A stretch of 64,000 nucleotides of DNA, from assembly GCF_003234815.2 (NCBI RefSeq), contig NZ_CP126279.1, positions 2,418,001-2,482,000 of the forward strand. Direction: 5' to 3'. Origin of the DNA: Curtobacterium sp. MCBD17_035 (GTDB lineage Bacteria > Actinomycetota > Actinomycetes > Actinomycetales > Microbacteriaceae). A program made the position numbers and the translations under genes. This document shows, piece by piece, positions 8,717-17,362 of the stretch. Under the pieces are notes generated by a model. That model ran no database searches. It was not told the DNA's origin and saw nothing but the letters and a program-made list of their open reading frames with translations. Every line of letters begins with the position of its first letter. Within the stretch, counting starts at the first letter, position 1.

Positions 8717-9964
8717 ATGGGCGCGATGACGAGCGAGCTGAACTGGGCGGGCACTTACACGTACACCGCCGAGCGCATCGAACGCCCCACCTCGATCGAG
8801 GCCGTGCAGGAACTCGTGTCGGGAGCCGGACGGGTGCGCGGCATCGGCACCCGTCACTCGTTCAACGACGTCGCCGACGGACCGGGCGTGCTCGTGGACG
8901 TCACGGCGATCCCCGCCGACCTGGAGATCGCGCCGGACCGCCGGACGGTGACGCTCGGCGCCGGCACGCGGTACGGCGACGTCGCTCCCGCGCTCGACGC
9001 CGCGGGTCTCGCGCTCCACAACCTGGGCTCGCTGCCGCACATCTCGGTCGGAGGCGCCACCGCCACCGGAACGCACGGCTCCGGCACCCGCCTGGGGTCG
9101 TTGTCGTCAGCGGTCGCCGGTCTCGAGTTCGTCGGCTGGGACGGGACCCTGCACCGGATCGTCCGAGGCGACCCGGAGCACGCGGGCGCGGTGCTCCACC
9201 TGGGCCTCCTCGGGGTCGTCACCCGGATCACACTGGACGTCGAGCCCACCTACCGGATGCGCCAGGACGCATACGGCGCGATCCCCTGGACGGCGTTCCT
9301 CGGGTCCGTGCGCGAGGTCTTCGCCGCCGGGACGAGCGTGTGCTGCTTCACGAACTGGGACGGCACGGTGCGCGAGGTCCTCGTGAAGACGCGGATCCCC
9401 GACGGCGCCGACGACGTCGCCGTGCCCGAGGCCATCGTCGGCGCACATCGCCTGCCGCCGCTACCGGGTGACGACCACCGCACGGCCCGCGACGGGACAC
9501 CCGGACCATGGTGGGACCGCCTCCCCCACTTCACCGTGGGCACGGTGCCGTCGGTCGGGTCCGAGATCCAGAGTGAGCACTTCGTGCCGCTCGACCGGGC
9601 CGCCGAGGCACTCGACGCCGTCCACGCGCTCGGCGACCGCATCCGCCCACACCTCCACGTCGCGGAGCTCCGGACCACCGCTCCTGACGACCTGTGGCTC
9701 AGCCCCGGTCAGGGATCCGCGACGCTGTGCATCGCGTTCACCTGGCGCCGTCACGTCGACGAGGTCGCCGCGCTGCTGCCGGACATCGAGGCCGCGCTCG
9801 TCCCGTTCGAAGCACGGCCCCACTGGGGCAAGATGTCGTCCCTCGGATCGGATGCCATCGCGGCGCTCTACCCACGGCTCCCCGCGTTCCGGTCCCTCGT
9901 CGCCCGGATGGACCCGGAACGGCGGTTCGCGTCCGCGTTCGGCGAGCGCGTCCTCGGGGTCTGA
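8717..9964 (+). CDS. FAD-linked oxidoreductase, alditol oxidase/aldonolactone oxidase family
   Basis: 415 aa. The N-terminal PCMH-type FAD domain has GIGTRHSFND, where His47 matches the histidine that carries covalent FAD in Streptomyces alditol oxidase, followed by HISVGGATATGTHGSG. The C-terminal domain ends with the family motif HWGKM. Such enzymes oxidise sugar alcohols or aldonolactones with O2 giving H2O2. The ATG at 8717 has GAGAGG (8703-8708) upstream with 8-nt spacing; a GTG at 8708 would add three residues. Length matches actinobacterial alditol oxidases. The precise substrate is not readable. Confidence 0.88.
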   Translation: MGAMTSELNWAGTYTYTAERIERPTSIEAVQELVSGAGRVRGIGTRHSFNDVADGPGVLVDVTAIPADLEIAPDRRTVTLGAGTRYGDVAPALDAAGLALHNLGSLPHISVGGATATGTHGSGTRLGSLSSAVAGLEFVGWDGTLHRIVRGDPEHAGAVLHLGLLGVVTRITLDVEPTYRMRQDAYGAIPWTAFLGSVREVFAAGTSVCCFTNWDGTVREVLVKTRIPDGADDVAVPEAIVGAHRLPPLPGDDHRTARDGTPGPWWDRLPHFTVGTVPSVGSEIQSEHFVPLDRAAEALDAVHALGDRIRPHLHVAELRTTAPDDLWLSPGQGSATLCIAFTWRRHVDEVAALLPDIEAALVPFEARPHWGKMSSLGSDAIAALYPRLPAFRSLVARMDPERRFASAFGERVLGV

Positions 9965-9973
9965 GGCGCCTCC

Positions 9974-9998
9974 CGGCCCGGCCTCGGTGGCCGGGCCG
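9974..9998 (+). terminator. Stem-loop after the alditol oxidase gene
   Basis: CGGCCCGGCC (9974-9983) and GGCCGGGCCG (9989-9998) form a perfect 10-bp stem with a TCGGT loop, 10 bp after the stop codon. There is no U-tract, as is usual for very GC-rich actinobacterial stem-loop terminators. Confidence 0.65.
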
Positions 9999-10033
9999 CA
10001 ACCGTCGTCGCGGCGTCACGTGCCGCTCATCGG

Positions 10034-10249
10034 CGCCGCGCCTCCTGTCCGGTCGCGCCCGCCGCACCTCCGGTCGCGCCGCGCCTCCGGTCCGGTCGCG
10101 CCGCGCCTCCGGTCCGGTCGCGCCGCCCGTGCCGCGCCTCCCGCCCTGCCGGCACCGCGCCTCCCGTCCGGAGGCGCCGCGCCTCCCACCCTGCCCAGTC
10201 CCGTCCCGTCCCGTCCCGTCCCGTCCCATCCCATCCCATCCCATCCCGA
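10034..10249. repeat. Degenerate GC-rich repeats followed by a TCCCR pentamer array
   Basis: 10034-10190 is built from imperfect copies of a unit of roughly 23 bp containing GCGCCTCCGGTCCGGTC. From 10198 to 10248 a pentanucleotide runs about ten times, first as GTCCC (six copies) and then as ATCCC (four copies). The block ends three bases before the first 75-bp element. No coding signal on either strand is convincing. Confidence 0.85.
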
Positions 10250-10251
10250 CC

Positions 10252-10870
10252 GTCGATGAATCAGGAAATCGGCGCGAATGGCGAAGCGCCCCTCAACGGC
10301 GACGCCGTCTTCCTGCGTTCTCGACACGACAGCGGAGCGAACCGTGCGCAGCGCACGGGCGCAGCGCACGATCGCAGCGGACGATGGAAGCGCCCAGGAG
10401 GAACGGCACCCGCCTCAGGGCCGCAGCGACCCGTCGACAACGCAGGAACCCAAGCCCGGAGCAGAGCCCTCGCCCCACCAGCGACGCTGTCGTCCTGCGT
10501 TCTCGACACGACAGCGGAGCGAACCGTGCGCAGCGCACGATCGCAGCGAGCGGCCACAGCGAACGGTGGAAACGACCCGGAGGAACGGCACCCGCCTCGG
10601 GGCGGCAGCGGCCCGTCGACGACTCAGGAAAATGGTGCCGCTGCAGGGACCCGACCCCCGAGTGAACGCGGTCTTCCTGCGTTGTCCACGTGGCAGCGGA
10701 GCGAACGGGAGAAGCCAACGGACGGGACGGCCGGACGGGGTGGGCGGACGGAACGGACCGGAGCAACAGCAGCTGCCTCGAACCCCGAGCGCCCCGTCGA
10801 CAACGCAGGAACGCAGGTCCGGAGCGGAGGCCCGACCCCGCCGGAGACGCCCTCTTCCTGCGTTGTCGAC
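10252..10870. repeat. Tandem array of four 75-bp palindromic elements, period 181-182 bp
   Basis: Elements at 10252-10325, 10433-10507, 10615-10689 and 10796-10870. Each begins with a variant of GTCGACAACGCAGGA and ends with its reverse complement (TCCTGCGTTGTCGAC-like); copy 4 has fully matching 15-nt arms, copy 1 about 12 of 16. Starts are 181, 182 and 181 bp apart. The 106-107 bp spacers are themselves homologous: the first two share their first 31 bases, and the third keeps GCAGCGGAGCGAAC. The 45-bp interiors differ. The array lies between convergent genes. No CRISPR-like identical repeats or unique spacers. Confidence 0.9.
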
Positions 10871-10965
10871 ACACGCGTTCACGCGGTCACGCGGCCACGC
10901 GGTCGCGCGGTCGCGCGGTCGCGCGGTCACGCGGTCACGCGGCAGCGCGGTCGCGCGGCCGCGCC
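10871..10965. repeat. Octanucleotide tandem repeat
   Basis: About eleven imperfect copies of CGCGGTCG/CGCGGTCA run directly after the last 75-bp element and up to the stop codon of the 2H phosphoesterase gene. Slippage-prone; nothing suggests it is translated. Confidence 0.85.
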
Positions 10966-11478
10966 TCACACACCGGTGAGGGGCGTCACCACCCGCTCGT
11001 CCCCGTCCCAGAACCGGACGCCGGCGACCGCGCCGAACTCGGGCACGGGGACCGCCGCGAGCGCGGAGACCGCTGCGGGGAGCGCCTCGGGCGGCAGGCG
11101 TCGCGCGATGGTGACGTGTGGCGACCAGGCGTCCGGCAGGCTCGTCGGGAGGCCCCCGGGTACGACCTCGTGGACGCGGCGGTGGAACGCGCCGAGTGCC
11201 TCGGACACGACGACGGCGCGCACGAGCACGAACCGCCCGCGGGCGGCCGGGAACAGGGTGAGGCCGCCGAACCGCACCTCGGCAGGGTGGGTGGCGGCAA
11301 CGGCCGGGAGGGACGGCACCGGTTCCAGCGTCGGCCCGGCCACCAGGGTCACGTGCGGCCGGTTCGACGGGCTGTCGTGGAGCGCGAGGCTCGGGAGCCC
11401 CGCGTCGACCAGGGCCCGCCATCCGGCACGGAGGGCGCCGTCGGTGGCGTCGTCGAAGACGAGCTCGATGCTGCGCAC
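10966..11478 (-). CDS. 2H phosphoesterase (2'-5' RNA ligase/LigT-like)
   Basis: 170 aa. Two HxT motifs, RPHVTLV (His42) and SPHVTIA (His121), are the paired catalytic histidines of the 2H phosphoesterase superfamily, which acts on 2',3'-cyclic or 2'-5' phosphodiesters in RNA or nucleotides. Start is GTG at 11478, 14 bp downstream of the alpha/beta hydrolase stop, so the two genes are probably cotranscribed. The 3' end abuts the octamer repeat. Physiological substrate unknown. Confidence 0.87.
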   Translation of the reverse strand: MRSIELVFDDATDGALRAGWRALVDAGLPSLALHDSPSNRPHVTLVAGPTLEPVPSLPAVAATHPAEVRFGGLTLFPAARGRFVLVRAVVVSEALGAFHRRVHEVVPGGLPTSLPDAWSPHVTIARRLPPEALPAAVSALAAVPVPEFGAVAGVRFWDGDERVVTPLTGV

Positions 11479-11492
11479 GGTGCGGGGGCCCC

Positions 11493-12395
11493 TCAGGCGT
11501 CGGCGGCGCGGCGCACGCGGTCGAGGTGTGCGCGGACCGCGGCGGCGACGGCGACGGGGTCCTCACGCTGGACGAAGTGGCCCACGCCGGGGAGCTCGAC
11601 GAGGTCGCGTCCGCTCGCGAAGGACGCCTCGTTGCCCCGGGCTGCGGGCAGGGTCTCGGACCCGTCGGCCGTGCCGATGAGGAAGGTCGTCGGCACCGTG
11701 ATCGCCGGCCACGTGTCGAGGAGCGCCTGGGTCGAGGCGTACCGGGGCGAGCCGGGCGCCTCGCCCGCACCGTGTCGGTAGTAGTGCACGACGTCGGCGG
11801 CGAACTCGTCCGTGTCGAACGCCCCGAGCATGGCCTGCTCCTCGGTGGGGTCGAGCCGGAGCGAGGGGGACCAGTTGGCCCAGGCCCACCGGACGAGCGC
11901 GGTGGGGTCGGTGCGGAAGGCCCGCGCGCCGGCCTCGGTGCAGAGCCAGTACCGGTACCAGGCGACCGCCGCGTCGTCGAGTCGTTCCGCCGCGCTCAGG
12001 TGTCCCCGGTCCCCGTACGGCGTCGCGATCGTGACGAGTCCGGTGAGTCGCTCGGGAGCGAGCACGGCGACGGCGTGCGCGGCCCTGGCGCCCCAGTCGT
12101 GCCCGACGAGCAGGAACCGGTCGAGTCGGAGCGCGTCGGCCAGGTCGAGGACGTCGGCGGCGAGCGCGGCGACCTGACCGGACCGGGCGTCGGCGGCGTC
12201 GTCACGGACCCGGCTCGCACCCACTCCGCGGAGCATCGGCCGGATCGCCCGGACGTCGTCGGGCAGGAGCGCGAGCACACCGTCCCAGGTCGCGGGCGTG
12301 TCGGGGAACCCGTGGAGCAGCAGGACCGGGGTGCCGTCGGCCGGTCCGTCGTCGTGGTACTCGAGGTCGGCGACGGGGGTCGACACGATGGGCAT
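11493..12395 (-). CDS. Alpha/beta hydrolase, epoxide-hydrolase-like
   Basis: 300 aa. LLLHGFPD near 25-32 is the oxyanion-loop HG motif; VGHDWGA places an aspartate nucleophile at 100, the signature of epoxide hydrolases and haloalkane dehalogenases rather than esterases; GVGHFVQ near the C terminus supplies the catalytic histidine. ATG at 12395 is chosen over a TTG twelve bases upstream because family members begin at this point. Followed after 14 bp by the 2H phosphoesterase. Cytosolic; substrate unknown. Confidence 0.88.
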   Translation of the reverse strand: MPIVSTPVADLEYHDDGPADGTPVLLLHGFPDTPATWDGVLALLPDDVRAIRPMLRGVGASRVRDDAADARSGQVAALAADVLDLADALRLDRFLLVGHDWGARAAHAVAVLAPERLTGLVTIATPYGDRGHLSAAERLDDAAVAWYRYWLCTEAGARAFRTDPTALVRWAWANWSPSLRLDPTEEQAMLGAFDTDEFAADVVHYYRHGAGEAPGSPRYASTQALLDTWPAITVPTTFLIGTADGSETLPAARGNEASFASGRDLVELPGVGHFVQREDPVAVAAAVRAHLDRVRRAADA

Positions 12396-12416
12396 GCCCC
12401 GAGCCAACCACGATCG

Positions 12417-13451
12417 TCAGGCTCGGGAATCCACCTGGATCCAGTCGATGACCATCCGTGACGTCGTGGGGGTGGACGCGTCCGGCGGACCGGGCCAGTT
12501 CCCGCCGACGGCGAGGCTGAACAGGACGTCCATCGGCTGGTCGAACACCCAGCGCATGGTCGGCGGAGCGGTGGAGCGGGTGATGCGCATCGCAGTGTGA
12601 CCGTCGATGGCGGTCGTGATGCTGTCGGCGGTGCGCGACACCGAGTACACGTGGAAGCCGTCGCTCAGCGGTGTGCTGTGGTGGACGGTCGTGCTCGACG
12701 CGACGTCCTGGGTGTCCGAGGTGGTGCTCGGCGCGTGGACCGTGTGCACCGAGTCCGCGGTGGTGTTCGGCGTCTCGACGATGTCCACCTCACCGGCCGC
12801 GGGCCATCCGACGTGGTCGACGTCCGAGCCGAGCAACCAGAACGCGGGCAGGAGCCCCTGGCCGTCGGGCAGCTCGATCCGGGCGGACAGCGTGCCGGTG
12901 GTGAACGAGAACTTGCCCGCGGTGGTCAGCCGGGCCGAGGTGTAGGTCGGCGTGGCGGGGGTGCCCCCGACGTGCGCGGTGAGCACGAGGTGCCCGCTGC
13001 CGTCGAGCACGCCGTTCGCCGCCTGGTAGGTCTGCAGTTCGCCGTTGCCCCAGCCACCGGCCCCGGTCTGTGCGGTCCAGACGGACGGGTCGGGCGGAGA
13101 CCCCGCGGTGCCGTCGAAGTCGTCGCGCACGACGCCGGACGGGCTCGGGGTCGAGGACGGTGTCCCGTTCGGGGTCGGCGCGGGCTGGGTCACCGGGTCT
13201 CCTCCTCGCGGCCGGACGGCCCAGGCGACGACGAGCGCCACGACGACCACCCCGGCGAGCACGACGATCCACAGCAGGGGGCGACGCCGCCGTGGGACCG
13301 GGATCGTGCGCCCGCCGTCCGAGGCACGCGCGAGCGCCGAACCCCCGTGCCGAGCCGTCCCGCCGTGTCGCGTGGTGCGGTCGTGGAGGGGCACGCCGCC
13401 GTGCTCGACGATCCGGGCGACGGGGAACGCGTCAGGTGTCGGGGTCGGCAC
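12417..13451 (-). CDS. Membrane-anchored glycoside hydrolase family 16
   Basis: 344 aa. Basic cytoplasmic N terminus, one membrane segment at about 58-79 (signal anchor), a Pro/Thr/Ser linker (85-106) and an extracellular GH16 domain with the catalytic EVDIVE motif (Glu221, Asp223, Glu226). GH16 enzymes cleave beta-1,3/1,4-glucans or related polysaccharides. The GTG start at 13451 has GGGAGGA with 7-nt spacing. As the last gene of the polysaccharide operon it may trim, release or remodel the polymer made by the upstream genes (inference). 21 bp separate it from the next gene. Confidence 0.9.
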   Translation of the reverse strand: MPTPTPDAFPVARIVEHGGVPLHDRTTRHGGTARHGGSALARASDGGRTIPVPRRRRPLLWIVVLAGVVVVALVVAWAVRPRGGDPVTQPAPTPNGTPSSTPSPSGVVRDDFDGTAGSPPDPSVWTAQTGAGGWGNGELQTYQAANGVLDGSGHLVLTAHVGGTPATPTYTSARLTTAGKFSFTTGTLSARIELPDGQGLLPAFWLLGSDVDHVGWPAAGEVDIVETPNTTADSVHTVHAPSTTSDTQDVASSTTVHHSTPLSDGFHVYSVSRTADSITTAIDGHTAMRITRSTAPPTMRWVFDQPMDVLFSLAVGGNWPGPPDASTPTTSRMVIDWIQVDSRA

Positions 13452-13544
13452 GAGCGTCCTCCCACCGCCGCTCGGTGGCGGGAGCGCTCACGCGGACGGC
13501 CGTCGGTGTCGGCAGAACGCGGTCCGGACGACGCGCGATCGCGG

Positions 13545-15377
13545 TCACGAGGTCGTCCCCGTCAGCCGGTACAGCACCACGCCGGGCGCCGACACGACGG
13601 TGGTCCAGCGCGGGTCCGCAGCGATCTGTCCGCTGAGCCGCTGCAGCGCGCCGTGGGGGTACGTGCCGTTGTACTCGGCCCAGTCGACCATCTGGTCCGT
13701 GATGAGCATGTAGACCGGGCGCCCGCCGCCCCGGAGGGCCGTGGTGAGCTTCTGCTCGACGGCCGGGTCCCGGAAGGACTGTCCGGCCCACCCCGCCCAG
13801 GTCGTCATGCTCGCGTCGAACTGCGGGTCCACGCGCGCCTGGTCGACGTACTGCTCCGTCATCCGCCCGGGTCCGGCGGCGGCGGGCGCGAGGAGCTGGG
13901 ACGGCACGGGCGCGGTCTCGAGCAGCTGCGTGCTGACGCTGAGTTCGGCCGGCGTCACGAGGTTGGAGAACCAGGCACCGTAGACCGCCTGCCCGGATGC
14001 GAGCGACGCCACGACGACGGCGACCGCCGTCCCCGTCAGGGCGAGTCGACCGGCGAGCACGGCGCTCCTCGATCGACGGGCGTGGACCGCGCCTCCCGTC
14101 CGGATGTCGACGCGGCCCCGGACGCCCGCGCGGATGCACCGGACGAGCACCGGCGCGATGAGGACGGCGCAGCCGGGGACGGAGTACAGGAACACGCGGT
14201 AGATGGCCTCGCCGCCGTAGCTCTGCCCGGCGAGGAGCGCGAACGGCGCGAAGGCGACCACCGCCAGCCGGAGGGTGCTCCAGCGGCGGAGCCGTGTGCC
14301 GCCGAAGCGGTCGGGACGGAGCCCGGCCAGGACGAGCAACCCGGCCGACCCCCAGACGCCGAGGGACACCGCCCGCGCCGCGAGTGCCGTCACCGTCATG
14401 CCGATGCTGCCGGCACCGGTCGACGCGGTCTGCGCGTTCGCGAGCGGGTCGAACGCCTGCCCCGTCGTGTACTCCTGCACGAGGTGCCAGTTGAGCAGCA
14501 CCATGAGGCCGGCGAGGATCCCGAACGGGACGACGATCGTCCGCGGCCGGACCGTGCCGAGCACGCCGAACGCGGCCGCGACGACGAGCAGCCAGTACGG
14601 CGTCAACTGGTGGGACACCGCGATCGCGGCGAACAGGGGCAGGGTCAGCCATCCGAGCACCGGACGCGTGCGGCTGCGGACCAGGAGTGTGACGATGACG
14701 ATCCCGAGGAGGAACGACACGGCCTGCGGAGACAGGTAGTCCTGGCCGACCCAGTTCGCGACGCCGACGATGAACGCGGCGGTGACGGCGCTCAGTCGCG
14801 ACGTCCCGAGGGACCGTGCGAGGGCGCCGACGGCGCCGACGAGGGCGATGTCCGCGCCGACCTCGAACCACTGCGCGATCGACACCGGCGAGATCCCCGT
14901 GGCGGTCGAGAACCACGCGATCGCCGCGAACACACCGGGCCACCCCGCGTAGATGTCGACCCCCGTGGCGACGTGCCCGTGGTGCTGGATCCAGTCGACG
15001 ACCCCGAGGTGCTTGTAGGTCCAGCTGTAGATCGGCGCGCCGGCCCCGAGGGCGATCGGGAGGCGCATGCACAGCACCGACACGACGGTCGCCACCCACG
15101 CGTCCACGACGGAGCCCGACCGGACCGCGAGCACGAACCCGAGGCCGGACAGGCCGATCGCAATCGGCACGCCGGGCACGCCGGCGAACAGCAGCCCGAG
15201 GGTGGTGTGCGTCGCGGACGGGATCGCGGGGATCGACACCACCGCCACCACGAGTGCCGCCACGACGACGAGCCGGGTCGCCACGACGAGGTGCGCGCGC
15301 GACCGCGGAACGGTGACGCTGGCGGACCGGAACCCGGTGGCCCGCAGGCCCGCGAGGAGGAGGGTCGGTGTCGTCAC
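13545..15377 (-). CDS. Large polytopic membrane protein of the polysaccharide operon
   Basis: 610 aa. Roughly 12 hydrophobic segments cover residues 25-465, followed by a soluble C-terminal domain of about 130 residues after the last strong segment. The layout resembles GT-C-type transferases or Wzy-like polymerases, but no diagnostic motif was recognised, so polymerase is only a suggestion from context. GTG start overlaps the stop of the upstream glycosyltransferase (GTGA). A 93-bp gap separates it from the GH16 gene, which has its own strong ribosome binding site. Confidence 0.75.
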   Translation of the reverse strand: MTTPTLLLAGLRATGFRSASVTVPRSRAHLVVATRLVVVAALVVAVVSIPAIPSATHTTLGLLFAGVPGVPIAIGLSGLGFVLAVRSGSVVDAWVATVVSVLCMRLPIALGAGAPIYSWTYKHLGVVDWIQHHGHVATGVDIYAGWPGVFAAIAWFSTATGISPVSIAQWFEVGADIALVGAVGALARSLGTSRLSAVTAAFIVGVANWVGQDYLSPQAVSFLLGIVIVTLLVRSRTRPVLGWLTLPLFAAIAVSHQLTPYWLLVVAAAFGVLGTVRPRTIVVPFGILAGLMVLLNWHLVQEYTTGQAFDPLANAQTASTGAGSIGMTVTALAARAVSLGVWGSAGLLVLAGLRPDRFGGTRLRRWSTLRLAVVAFAPFALLAGQSYGGEAIYRVFLYSVPGCAVLIAPVLVRCIRAGVRGRVDIRTGGAVHARRSRSAVLAGRLALTGTAVAVVVASLASGQAVYGAWFSNLVTPAELSVSTQLLETAPVPSQLLAPAAAGPGRMTEQYVDQARVDPQFDASMTTWAGWAGQSFRDPAVEQKLTTALRGGGRPVYMLITDQMVDWAEYNGTYPHGALQRLSGQIAADPRWTTVVSAPGVVLYRLTGTTS

Positions 15378-17362
15378 GACGAGGCTCCCTCCTCGGCGCG
15401 TCCGTGGCGGCGCACGGGACGCAGGCGGCCACGGATGACGTTGGCCCGTTCGGTGAGCCAGCGTTCGAACCGCGGGACCCTCGACCGATGGGCGGTGCGG
15501 CGTTCGGGTCGCCGTCCCGCGAGGACCCACCGGTCGAGGCCGCCGGCGGCGGTCAGGAGTGCGATCACGACGAGCGCCCCGTCCACGCCCCAGATGCCCG
15601 TGGCCGCCATGGCAGCGGTGAGGAGGATCGTGACCGCGATGCCCGTCGCGGGCACCACCACGACGGTCGTCGAGGGTCGCATGTCGATCCAGGTCCGCAG
15701 GGCCGCGCCCGGTCCGACGAGCACGAGGGCGCCGACGGCGATGCCGCGCCACCACTCCGCGGTGTCGGGCACGAGTGCGGTCAGCCCGACGAGGGCGACG
15801 AGCACCGCGACGATTCCCCAGGGGGTGGGGCGTCGGATCGGCATGGTGGAGGCCGTGGCCGGCGCGCCGGCGTCGGTCACCGCGGTGCGCGACGCGGGGT
15901 CGAGGACGGTCGCTCCGTCCCACCGCTGCCGGAGGAACCGGGCGGGACCGAGCAGGACGCTCGCGAGTTCGAGCCGGCCGACGCGGCGGACCTCGCGCGC
16001 GAGCTCCTCGTGCGTCGGGGTCGCGACGAGCGCCGTGGGCTCGGTCAGGGCCGTCGCGGCGGTCGAACCGGCGGTGGTCGGAACGGCCGCGGCGGTCGAG
16101 CCCATCAACATCGCGGTCACACTGCCGGCGTGAGCGGACCCCACCGTCGGCGGCGGACTCGGGTCCGTGCCGCCGACGGCGTGTTCGGGTCCCTCCGCCA
16201 GCCCGCCGGCGCCTTTGCCGACGAGCCGGACGAAGGCCTGGGGCGCACGACGGGCCGCGCGGGCCGCCATGCGGGGCTCGAGGGCCACCTTCGTGAGCCA
16301 CGCGCCGAGCCCGACGCCGTAGCCCTTCGCCTGCGATCGGAGCGCCGCCAGGTCGGAGCGGTGGCGGTGCCACACGAGCGCGGACGGGTCGACGACGAGC
16401 GCCCCGCCGGCGAACAGCACCCGGGTGAACACGTCGAGGTCCTCGCCGCCGCCCGTGCGGGTCCCGGCGCCGAACGCCGTGTCGAACCCGCCGAGCTCCA
16501 GAGCGGTGCGCCGACGGAGGGCGAAGTTCGCGCCCGTGCCGAACTCGCCGACCGAGAACGGGAACATCGGCAGGTCGGCGGGCTGCTCGGCGAGCCGGAA
16601 CTCGCGGCGACGCAGGTTCCGGGACCAGGACACGCGGTCGTCGAAGTACCGCTGCACCGGGGTCCTGAGTTCGCCGCTCGGCACGAGTCCCGACACGCAC
16701 TCGACGTCCGGCGCGCTCGCGAATGCACGGGTGATCGCCGTCAACCAACCCGGATCGACCACGACGTCGTCGTCCGTGAACGCGACGACGTCGCCCGTCG
16801 CGTGTCGGAGGCCCGTGTTCCGTGCGCTCGACAGCCCCGGGACCGCCTCGTGCACGAGGCGCACACGCGGGTCCGTGAACTCGTTCGCGATGAGGTCCGC
16901 GGTGGCCGTCGTCGCGCTCGCGTTGTCCACCACGACGACGTCGAACGCCGGATGGTCGACCGCGAGCACGCTCCGCAGGGCGTCCCGGAGCTGGTCGGCC
17001 CGGTCGCGGGTGCAGATCACGACGGTCACGGTCGCCGCGGTGGTGTCCGGCGCCGAGGACTCCGCGCGTTCCGCGGCACCCCGGTCGAACCGCGCGGCCG
17101 CGTCGGCGAGCACCGGGATCGCGAGGCCCCCGGCCACGACCGGGACCTCGACGAAGCCGAGCACCGTGTCGCCGCGACGGACGAGGAGCCGGGCACCCCG
17201 GTAGCCCTCGGCGCCGTCGAGCCGCAGCACCTCGGTGTCCCGGGCGACGGCGTCGTCGAGCTCGCGGACGTCGAGGTCGCCGACCCAGAGGGCGCCGGCC
17301 CACACGGGAGGAACGGGGCTCGTCATGGGACGGTGCAGCACGCGGTCGGTTCCGATGGTCAC
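15374..17362 (-). CDS. GT2 glycosyltransferase with C-terminal membrane region
   Basis: 662 aa. A GT-A/GT2 domain lies at about 110-400: VTVVICTRDRADQL is the nucleotide-sugar strand, FTDDDVVVDPGW the DxD-like metal site, and TGGGEDLD the acceptor/catalytic acidic motif. About 105 residues precede it with a small beta-rich segment, and an Ala/Thr-rich linker leads to three or four membrane segments between about 505 and 600. GTG start overlaps the flippase stop (GTGA). Likely a surface polysaccharide transferase acting on a lipid-linked acceptor at the membrane; sugar unknown. Confidence 0.85.
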   Translation of the reverse strand: MTIGTDRVLHRPMTSPVPPVWAGALWVGDLDVRELDDAVARDTEVLRLDGAEGYRGARLLVRRGDTVLGFVEVPVVAGGLAIPVLADAAARFDRGAAERAESSAPDTTAATVTVVICTRDRADQLRDALRSVLAVDHPAFDVVVVDNASATTATADLIANEFTDPRVRLVHEAVPGLSSARNTGLRHATGDVVAFTDDDVVVDPGWLTAITRAFASAPDVECVSGLVPSGELRTPVQRYFDDRVSWSRNLRRREFRLAEQPADLPMFPFSVGEFGTGANFALRRRTALELGGFDTAFGAGTRTGGGEDLDVFTRVLFAGGALVVDPSALVWHRHRSDLAALRSQAKGYGVGLGAWLTKVALEPRMAARAARRAPQAFVRLVGKGAGGLAEGPEHAVGGTDPSPPPTVGSAHAGSVTAMLMGSTAAAVPTTAGSTAATALTEPTALVATPTHEELAREVRRVGRLELASVLLGPARFLRQRWDGATVLDPASRTAVTDAGAPATASTMPIRRPTPWGIVAVLVALVGLTALVPDTAEWWRGIAVGALVLVGPGAALRTWIDMRPSTTVVVVPATGIAVTILLTAAMAATGIWGVDGALVVIALLTAAGGLDRWVLAGRRPERRTAHRSRVPRFERWLTERANVIRGRLRPVRRHGRAEEGASS

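Noticed and set aside
5971..8754. 927-codon frame antisense to the two MFS genes
   Set aside because: Arg/Asp/His-rich shadow of the plus-strand transporters, whose membrane segments and motifs are unmistakable.
10252..10870. CRISPR array
   Set aside because: Repeats are long, imperfect and palindromic over 75 bp, the spacers are homologous to each other, and no cas genes are present.
10256..11680. Long open frames through the repeat cluster on both strands
   Set aside because: They run across palindromes and the antisense of the 2H phosphoesterase gene; composition is Arg/Pro-rich and without known domains, as expected for open frames in DNA of this GC content.
16660..16680. TCCTGAGTTCGCC in a glycosyltransferase gene as another element arm
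   Set aside because: No matching arm within 100 bp, and the segment is part of conserved coding sequence.
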